This document shows, piece by piece, positions 13,884-19,323 of a stretch of 19,323 nt of DNA (positions within the stretch are counted from its first letter, which is position 1; each line of letters begins with the position of its first letter). The stretch lies in assembly GCA_036654795.1 (NCBI GenBank), contig JAVVRI010000042.1:1-19323 (forward strand), given 5' to 3'. Source of the DNA: JAVVRI01 sp036654795. Lineage in GTDB: Bacteria; Bacteroidota; Bacteroidia; Bacteroidales; Tannerellaceae. A program made the position numbers and the translations under genes. Under the pieces are notes generated by a model. It had not been told where the DNA came from. It did no database searches and worked only from the letters and a program-made list of their open reading frames with translations.

Positions 13884-15141
13884 CTTCGATAACTTCCGAG
13901 AGATCTTCAGCACGATAAAGAAAAACAAGCTGCGTACCTTCTTGACCGGATTTTCCGTAGCTTGGGGTATCTTTATGCTGGTCGTCTTGCTGGGCGCGGG
14001 TAACGGGCTGCGCAACGGAATTATGCACAACTTTGAAAATATGGGTACAAACCGCGTGGAGGTGTGGGCGCGCTCCACTAGCATTCCTTATAAAGGGATG
14101 CCTGCTATCCGTTCCATCCAGTTCAAGGAAGCGGATTTCGAAGCGATCAGCCGCCAAAACCCTGAGATCGTGCTCAAAACAGCCAGCATTGGTCATGGCG
14201 ACACGCTTTCCTACAAAGAAGAATACAACAGTTACAGCCTGAGCGGCGTGCATCCCGACAAGGCCTTGATAGATAACATCAAAATGCCCGAAGGTAGCGG
14301 ACGGTTCATCAACGACATCGACATAAAACAACGGCGCAAGGTGATCGTGATCAGTCCCCGCATACGCGAGGTCCTTTTTCATAGCGAAGATCCGCTGGGC
14401 AAGTTTGTCAATGCCGGCGACGTGGCTTATCAAGTGATCGGCATATACAAAGCCGAGGACAACAACAACAATGCTCCTGCTTATATCCCCTTTACAACGG
14501 CACAATCCTTATACAGCGGTGGCTACGGCATAGACGGCCTGACCTTCACCATAAACGGCATCAACAGTGAGGAGGAGAGTGATGCCTTCAATGCCCGCTT
14601 TCGCGCTCAAATGGCGCGGCGTCACTACTTCGATCCGGCGGATACGCGCGCCATCGGCATGTGGAACACGACGGATGAGTTTATGATGCTCAACGGCATG
14701 CTCAACGGCATCACGCTCTTTATCTGGATTATCGGCATCGGCACACTGATGGCGGGTATCGTAGGTGTCAGTAATATTATGCTGATCACGGTTCGAGAAC
14801 GTACGCGCGAATTCGGCATCCGCAAAGCCATCGGGGCTACCCCCTTCTCCATTCTGAAGCTGATCATCGTGGAATCCATCCTGATTACCGCAATCTTTGG
14901 TTATGTAGGCATGATACTGGGCATCGGCCTGACGGAGGGAATCAACATGGTCATGGAGACGATGCAAGCGGGACAATCCTCCGGAGAAGAGGATATGAGT
15001 ATTTTCCGCAACCCGACGGTGAGCCTCGGCATAGCCCTTTCAGCCACCGGACTGCTGGTCATGGCCGGTGTTCTGGCCGGTTACTTCCCGGCACGCAAGG
15101 CAGTGAAAATAACGGCTATCGAAGCCATGCGGACAGAATAA
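13876..15141 (+). CDS. MacB-type FtsX-like ABC permease, first paralog
   Basis: A 421-residue inner-membrane subunit with MacB topology: one N-terminal membrane helix (about 21-43, after an amphipathic KKNKLRT segment), a large periplasmic MacB_PCD domain (about 45-270), and three C-terminal helices (about 275-298, 328-352 and 388-410). The cytoplasmic coupling segment ERTREFGIRKAIGATP (about 307-322), which contacts the ATPase, is well conserved. It differs from MacB itself in lacking a fused ATPase, which is encoded just upstream. With the second permease (start 28 bp downstream) it probably forms a heterodimer around the separate ATPase dimer. The exported substrate is not evident. No sign of truncation. 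Confidence 0.92.
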   Translation: MFDFDNFREIFSTIKKNKLRTFLTGFSVAWGIFMLVVLLGAGNGLRNGIMHNFENMGTNRVEVWARSTSIPYKGMPAIRSIQFKEADFEAISRQNPEIVLKTASIGHGDTLSYKEEYNSYSLSGVHPDKALIDNIKMPEGSGRFINDIDIKQRRKVIVISPRIREVLFHSEDPLGKFVNAGDVAYQVIGIYKAEDNNNNAPAYIPFTTAQSLYSGGYGIDGLTFTINGINSEEESDAFNARFRAQMARRHYFDPADTRAIGMWNTTDEFMMLNGMLNGITLFIWIIGIGTLMAGIVGVSNIMLITVRERTREFGIRKAIGATPFSILKLIIVESILITAIFGYVGMILGIGLTEGINMVMETMQAGQSSGEEDMSIFRNPTVSLGIALSATGLLVMAGVLAGYFPARKAVKITAIEAMRTE

Positions 15142-15169
15142 ATGTATAAACTTAAAGAGAAGAACTACT

Positions 15170-16426
15170 ATGTTTGATATAGATCGTTGGCAAGAGATAT
15201 GGGTCACCATCACCCGCAACAAAACGAGGAGTCTGCTTACCTGCTTCGGCGTGTTCTGGGGTATCTTGATGCTTGTGTTGCTACTCGGCTCAGGTAAAGG
15301 CATGCAGCATGGAATCATGAAAAATGTTGAGGGATTTTCCACGAACTCCGCCTTTGTCTATCCTGAACGTACAGGTGAACCTTACAAGGGTTATAAGAAG
15401 GGGCGTTACTGGTCGATGCGCAACCGCGACTTGGAAACGATTAAGCGAGAAGTGAAAGGTATCCGTTACATCTCCCCCATGTTGTGGGGCAACCAGAGTA
15501 AGAACAATACGGTGCGTGGACAGAAGGTAGGAACCTACGGAGTGCGGGGCGTCTATCCTGACTATTTCCAGATTGAGACGCAAAGCCTGCTCTACGGACG
15601 CCTACTCAACACCATTGACATAAAAGAGAAGCGTAAAGTATGCTTGATTGGAAGCATCGTCAGCGAAGTCCTTTTTGAAAAGGGCGAAGATCCGACGGGC
15701 AAATATATCCGCGTAAACGGAATCTACTACCAAGTGGCAGGTGTGATCAAACCCAAGGCCAAAGTACAGATTGGCGGACGTACGGAAGAGAGCGTAATGG
15801 TCCCCTTTACTACCCTCCAACAGGCCACAAACCAAGGAGACAAGTTTGGCTTCCTCTGCCTAACGGCCAAGAACGATTATTCCTGCGAAGAGGTGGTAAA
15901 GGAGGTTAAAGAAGTGCTTCGCTCACAAAACGAACTGTCACCTACCGATGAGCAGGCTGTAGGCGGTTTCAACATCGCCAAACAGTTCGAAACTTTCGCC
16001 ATGCTCTTTCTGGGCATCGACATTTTGGTCTGGCTCGTCGGGATGGGCACATTGCTGGCGGGCATCATCGGGGTGAGCAACATCATGATGGTAACGGTCA
16101 AGGAGCGAACGAAAGAGATCGGCGTGAGACGTGCATTGGGAGCAAAACCCTTTAACATTATCTCCCAAGTCATGAGCGAAAGCTTGCTGCTGACCGCGAT
16201 GGCTGGATTGCTGGGGCTGACGGCAGGAGTCTTCTTGCTCGACCTAGTCAACAAGTATCTGGTAGCACAGGCTGACGAAAAAGCTTTCTTTAGCAATCCG
16301 GAGATAGACATCCAAACGGCCGTAGTAGCAACCATCGTCCTTTTGATCAGCGGACTGTTTGCCGGACTGATACCTGCTTGGCGTGCCATGCAGATAAAAG
16401 CCATCGACGCCATCCGCGAAGAGTAG
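15170..16426 (+). CDS. MacB-type FtsX-like ABC permease, second paralog
   Basis: A 418-residue paralog of the preceding permease with the same topology: helix at about 21-43, periplasmic MacB_PCD domain, and three C-terminal helices with the coupling segment KERTKEIGVRRALGAKP between the first two. The N-terminal 70 residues align without gaps to the first paralog (shared MFD, W/F-G-x-x-MLV, LLG and PYKG), showing an old duplication. Divergence is strongest in the periplasmic domain, where substrate and adaptor are bound. Two different permeases with one ATPase suggest an asymmetric complex. The gene starts 28 bp after the first paralog and ends 39 bp before the adaptor gene, so it is cotranscribed. 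Confidence 0.92.
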   Translation: MFDIDRWQEIWVTITRNKTRSLLTCFGVFWGILMLVLLLGSGKGMQHGIMKNVEGFSTNSAFVYPERTGEPYKGYKKGRYWSMRNRDLETIKREVKGIRYISPMLWGNQSKNNTVRGQKVGTYGVRGVYPDYFQIETQSLLYGRLLNTIDIKEKRKVCLIGSIVSEVLFEKGEDPTGKYIRVNGIYYQVAGVIKPKAKVQIGGRTEESVMVPFTTLQQATNQGDKFGFLCLTAKNDYSCEEVVKEVKEVLRSQNELSPTDEQAVGGFNIAKQFETFAMLFLGIDILVWLVGMGTLLAGIIGVSNIMMVTVKERTKEIGVRRALGAKPFNIISQVMSESLLLTAMAGLLGLTAGVFLLDLVNKYLVAQADEKAFFSNPEIDIQTAVVATIVLLISGLFAGLIPAWRAMQIKAIDAIREE

Positions 16427-16465
16427 AATAACAACAGAATAATATAACAATAAATAAAGAATCAC

Positions 16466-17572
16466 ATGAAAAAGGTTTTTAGAATTGTACTCCTAGTACT
16501 GGTAGGACTGGCCGTAGTCGGTACGTTCTATTTCTTATGGAAGAAATCGCAGCCGGTAATAACCGTGTATGAACTAGTCACGCCCAAGGTAGACACGGTG
16601 GAGACCAAGACCGTTGCCACAGGAAAGGTAGAGCCGAGGGACGAAGTATTGATCAAGCCGCAAATGTCCGGCATCATCTCCGAAGTGCTGAAAGAGGCAG
16701 GAGAGACGGTTAAGGCCGGAGAGATTATTGCCAAGATAAAGGTTATACCCGAAATGGTACAACTCAACAGTGCCGAATCAAGAGTTCGCGTAGCCAAGAT
16801 CAACAAAGAGCAGATCGATGAAACCTATAAGCGCGACAAGCAACTATTCGACCAAGGCGTCATCTCGAAAGAAGACATCCAAACCTCGCTGGCCAACTAC
16901 AAGAAAGCACAAGAAGAGGTAGAAAATGCACAGGACGCACTCGATATTATCCGCGAAGGCATCTCTAAACGCTCCGCCAGCAGCAGTACGACGCAGGTCA
17001 GGGCAACCATTACCGGCATGATTCTGGACGTACCCATCAAAGTCGGTAACTCCGTGATCCAATCGAACACCTTCAACGACGGTACGACCATTGCCTCCAT
17101 CGCCGATATGAGCGACATGATATTCAAAGGAAAGGTAGACGAAACCGAAGTAGGCCGCATCACCGAAGGTATGCCCCTGAAACTGACCGTGGGCGCAATG
17201 GAGAGCCGTACCTTCAGCGCTGTTCTTGAATATGTATCCCCCAAGGGCGTGGAAGAAAACGGAGCTACGTTGTTTGAAATCAAAGCCGCTGCCAGCATCC
17301 CTGCCGATGCCTTTATCCGTGCCGGATATAGCGCCAATGCAGAGATCGTCTTGAAGCATGCCGACAACGTACTGACCGTACCCGAAAGTACCGTCGAGTT
17401 TAGCGGAGACTCTACCTTCGTGCAGCTCGTAAAGCAGGAGCAACCCGAACAGCTCTTCGAGCGTAAGCAAGTAAAGGTAGGCCTCTCCGACGGGATCAAG
17501 ATTGAGATTACCGAAGGGCTAACCACAAAGGACAAGATTCGCGGATCAGCCATCGACCCAAATAAGAAATAA
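16466..17572 (+). CDS. Periplasmic adaptor (MacA/HlyD/RND membrane-fusion family)
   Basis: A 368-residue membrane-fusion protein linking the inner-membrane permeases to the outer-membrane channel. N-terminal anchor helix (about 5-24), then a split lipoyl domain (first half VLIKPQMSGIISEVLKEAGE at about 63-82, second half RATITGMILDVPIKVGN at about 178-194) around a helical hairpin (about 90-165), and beta-barrel and membrane-proximal domains to the end. The lipoyl/hairpin layout and the partner genes match MacA rather than RND adaptors, but the hairpin is short. No lipobox is seen, so it is anchored by its helix. It follows permease 2 by 39 bp and precedes the outer-membrane gene by 9 bp. Confidence 0.92.
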   Translation: MKKVFRIVLLVLVGLAVVGTFYFLWKKSQPVITVYELVTPKVDTVETKTVATGKVEPRDEVLIKPQMSGIISEVLKEAGETVKAGEIIAKIKVIPEMVQLNSAESRVRVAKINKEQIDETYKRDKQLFDQGVISKEDIQTSLANYKKAQEEVENAQDALDIIREGISKRSASSSTTQVRATITGMILDVPIKVGNSVIQSNTFNDGTTIASIADMSDMIFKGKVDETEVGRITEGMPLKLTVGAMESRTFSAVLEYVSPKGVEENGATLFEIKAAASIPADAFIRAGYSANAEIVLKHADNVLTVPESTVEFSGDSTFVQLVKQEQPEQLFERKQVKVGLSDGIKIEITEGLTTKDKIRGSAIDPNKK

Positions 17573-17581
17573 AGTAACCGT

Positions 17582-18934
17582 ATGAAAAAGATAACAATCT
17601 GTATAGCCGCTCTCCTGCTATGCCTCCAATACACCGGGGCACAGCAGTCGGTAAAACGCTGGACGCTTGAGGAGTGCATCCAGTACGCCATCGACCATAA
17701 CATCGAGCTCAAGCAACGTGCGCAAGATCAAGAAAGCCGCAAGGTGGAACTGCATACCAGCAAACACAGCTGGCTGCCTAATCTGAATGCCAACGTAGGT
17801 CAGAACTTCGACTTCGGTCGTTCACCCTCGAAAGATGGTACAATTGTAGACCAAAATTCAGCCAACTCCACACTCGGCATCCAACTAAGCATGCCTCTTT
17901 TTGATGGTTTAAAGATACCAAACGACATTGCCGCCCGCAAATTGGACTTGCAAGCCTCTGTCGAAACACTCAATAAAGCGAAGGAAGATCTTTCCATCAA
18001 TGTAGCCTCCTACTTCGTGCAAGTGCTTTACAATAAGGAGATGTTGACAATTGCCGAACTGCAAGTAGCCCTTAGCAGCGAACAGGTAACCAAGACCGAT
18101 GCCCTTGTGAATGCCGGCAAAGTGCCCCTCTCCCAACTTTACGACATCAAGGCGCAGCTCGCCAAGGACGAAGTAACCCTGACCGAAGCCCGCAACAACG
18201 TAAACCTCGCTATTCTTGACCTGGCACAAAGCCTCGAACTAGAACGCAGCGGCGAAGGAATGGACATCTCCGTACCCGAAATAGGCGATGCGGTAGAGGA
18301 ATACATGGGCAGCATTCTGCCTCCGGACAACATCTTCAACCATGCCGTTGCCTTCAAACCCCAGATTAAAGAGCAGGAATACCTCCTAGCCAGTCAGAAG
18401 AAGATGCTCAAAGTAGCGCAAGCGGACTATTATCCGAAGCTGAACTTCGGAGCTAGTTATAGCAACGGTTACTACCACTATTCAAGCGGCGAAACGTTGC
18501 GTGAGAACGTCCCCTTTAGCGATCAGTTAAAGAATAATGGACGCAAAACGATTGGTTTCAGCCTCAGCGTTCCGCTTTTCAATCGCTTTCAAGTGCGCAA
18601 CAGCGTGCGCAGCGCACGTATCAACATCATCAACCGTGAGCTAATGATGGAAAACAGCAAGAAAACCCTCTACAAAGAGATACAGCAAGCTTACTATAAC
18701 GCCACGGCAGCCCAAGAGAAATACACCTCTTCCGGCAAGTCGGTCATTGCCAGCAAAGAAGCTTTCAGCTATGCCGAAGACCGTTACAGTGCCGGCAAAA
18801 GCACCGTGTATGAGTTCAGTGAAGCCAAGACGAAGTATGCCCAAAGCCTCTCGGAGCAAACGCAGGCGAAGTACAACTTCATCTTCCGCACCAAGATTCT
18901 GGACTTTTATAACGGTACTCCTATCACACTTTGA
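17582..18934 (+). CDS. TolC-like outer membrane efflux protein
   Basis: A 450-residue outer-membrane channel subunit of the OEP/TolC family. The signal peptide is residues 1-20 (MKKITICIAALLLCLQYTGA), cleaved before QQS. WTLEECIQYAIDHNIELK (28-45) is the usual first helix. Two internal repeats follow, each with a PLF(D/N) turn (SMPLFDG, SVPLFNR) at the strand-helix boundary, and long alpha-helical stretches with KEDLSINVASYFVQVLYNKE and KEIQQAYYNATAAQEKY. It should form a trimer that carries substrate across the outer membrane. Last gene of the operon, followed 28 bp later by a strong terminator. Having a dedicated OEP in the operon makes this exporter self-contained. Confidence 0.94.
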   Translation: MKKITICIAALLLCLQYTGAQQSVKRWTLEECIQYAIDHNIELKQRAQDQESRKVELHTSKHSWLPNLNANVGQNFDFGRSPSKDGTIVDQNSANSTLGIQLSMPLFDGLKIPNDIAARKLDLQASVETLNKAKEDLSINVASYFVQVLYNKEMLTIAELQVALSSEQVTKTDALVNAGKVPLSQLYDIKAQLAKDEVTLTEARNNVNLAILDLAQSLELERSGEGMDISVPEIGDAVEEYMGSILPPDNIFNHAVAFKPQIKEQEYLLASQKKMLKVAQADYYPKLNFGASYSNGYYHYSSGETLRENVPFSDQLKNNGRKTIGFSLSVPLFNRFQVRNSVRSARINIINRELMMENSKKTLYKEIQQAYYNATAAQEKYTSSGKSVIASKEAFSYAEDRYSAGKSTVYEFSEAKTKYAQSLSEQTQAKYNFIFRTKILDFYNGTPITL

Positions 18935-18962
18935 TTGTAAAACAACGATGTCTTTAATTGGT

Positions 18963-19003
18963 AAAGGGCGCCCTCCGCAATGGTGGGCGCCCTTTATTCT
19001 TTA
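18963..19003 (+). terminator. Strong intrinsic terminator of the exporter operon
   Basis: AAAGGGCGCCC (18963-18973) pairs perfectly with GGGCGCCCTTT (18985-18995) across an 11-base loop, followed by TTTATTCTTT. It lies 28 bp after the outer membrane protein stop codon. Confidence 0.85.
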
Positions 19004-19123
19004 GATAATTCCTCCTGATAAGGGTGAATAAACGCACATCAGACTCGTTTTCAAGCTTAAAACTCAACTTTGCTGCGGTTGCCCGTGGTTGGATGTAGGG
19101 GCTGGTTTACTAATCAAAAAATC
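19004..19123. other. Gene-free stretch before the terminal repeats
   Basis: About 120 bp without an ORF of interest, RNA gene or clear promoter on either strand. It separates the exporter terminator from the repeat arrays. Confidence 0.45.
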
Positions 19124-19230
19124 GGCTCGGCAGCTATTTTTTTTCGCTGCCGAGCTATTTGTTGAAAGCTGCCGGGCTATTTTCACAAAGCTGCCGAGCT
19201 ATTTTCACAAAGCTGCCGAGCTATTTCAAC
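19124..19230. repeat. 22-bp-period array of GCTGCCGAGCT units headed by an inverted copy
   Basis: Four direct copies of GCTGCC(G/A-variant)GAGCT start at 19146, 19168, 19190 and 19212, each exactly 22 bp after the last; the second reads GCTGCCGGGCT. The 11-base linker is mostly ATTTTCACAAA, with the first (ATTTGTTGAAA) and last diverged. An inverted copy, GCTCGGCAGC at 19125-19134, precedes them and pairs with 19146-19155 to make a 10-bp hairpin with an 11-base T-rich loop. No gene overlaps it. Confidence 0.85.
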
Positions 19231-19297
19231 CTCGAAGCATATATGTTTGCACAGCAAAGCATACATGCTTGCACTTCACAGCATCTATGCTTCGAGG
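19230..19297. repeat. Three palindromic AAGCAT-NN-ATGCTT units, 22 bp apart, inside a 12-bp inverted repeat
   Basis: AAGCAT-AT-ATGTTT (19235-19248), AAGCAT-AC-ATGCTT (19257-19270) and CAGCAT-CT-ATGCTT (19279-19292) are spaced exactly 22 bp. The middle is a perfect interrupted palindrome; the outer two each miss one position. The outermost bases form CCTCGAAGCATA (19230-19241) and TATGCTTCGAGG (19286-19297), a perfect 12-bp inverted repeat. There is no T-tract after either arm, so it is unlikely to be a terminator. Confidence 0.8.
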
Positions 19298-19323
19298 TCA
19301 GTCAAGGCAGCAAAGAAAAAAGT

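Noticed and set aside
13825..14505. A 226-codon leftward frame opposite the first permease
   Set aside because: It is antisense to conserved MacB-type sequence and rich in His/Asp in a way that mirrors the sense codons; no promoter or start signal.
19124..19297. CRISPR array
   Set aside because: Unit length is about 22 bp including the linker, linkers are near-identical rather than unique spacers, and no cas gene is nearby.
19311..19323. 13-base match CAAAGAAAAAAGT at the window end with the reverse strand of 113-125, as terminal inverted repeats of a large element
   Set aside because: The match is almost all A and short, the genes between are core metabolism and transport, and no transposase or target duplication is seen.

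Overview
The window looks like chromosomal DNA of a Bacteroidales bacterium, probably Bacteroides or a close relative. The evidence is protein similarity recalled from Bacteroides (MiaB, the FrdCAB set, the CoA transferase, the MacB-type exporter), promoters of the Bacteroides type (-7 box TAnnTTTG, with TTTG or TTG about 20 bp upstream), few Shine-Dalgarno sites, and a fermentation that ends in succinate and propionate. Species cannot be named from the sequence alone.

Layout, left to right. (1) Positions 1-45 hold the first 15 codons of a leftward gene resembling Rpn-family nuclease/transposase proteins, followed by a repeat-rich hairpin (206-263). (2) A leftward succinate/acetate-type CoA transferase (271-1767) and a small membrane-anchored protein of unknown function (1849-2319) lie back to back with rightward miaB (2438-3808). 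(3) A leftward partner-switching signalling operon spans 6262-3868: a membrane Cache-HAMP-SpoIIE phosphatase, a 40-codon remnant of the anti-sigma/serine kinase, and a STAS antagonist. (4) The leftward frdC-frdA-frdB operon (10006-6530) encodes the membrane-bound fumarate reductase. It has a well-formed promoter and a palindrome over the predicted transcription start. (5) Rightward genes encode a PAP2 phosphatase with a C-terminal beta-rich domain and a Nim/PNPOx-like flavoprotein, converging on a leftward MBL-fold hydrolase. (6) A five-gene rightward operon (13200-18934) encodes an ATPase, two paralogous MacB/FtsX permeases, a MacA-like adaptor and a TolC-like outer membrane protein. Together these form a complete tripartite ABC export machine. 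It ends at a strong hairpin. (7) The last 200 bases hold two adjacent arrays of about 22 bp period, one GC-rich and one made of palindromic AAGCAT-NN-ATGCTT units.

Functional picture. FrdCAB makes succinate by quinol-linked fumarate respiration, and the CoA transferase could move CoA between succinate, propionate and acetate, so both fit one fermentative pathway although they are not in one operon. The most unusual coding observation is the signalling operon. Its middle gene keeps only the two ends of an RsbW/SpoIIAB-like kinase, still in frame and still overlapping the phosphatase gene, while phosphatase and antagonist look intact. The most unusual non-coding observation is the pair of repeat clusters near the two window ends. 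They share one architecture and differ by paired (compensatory) changes.
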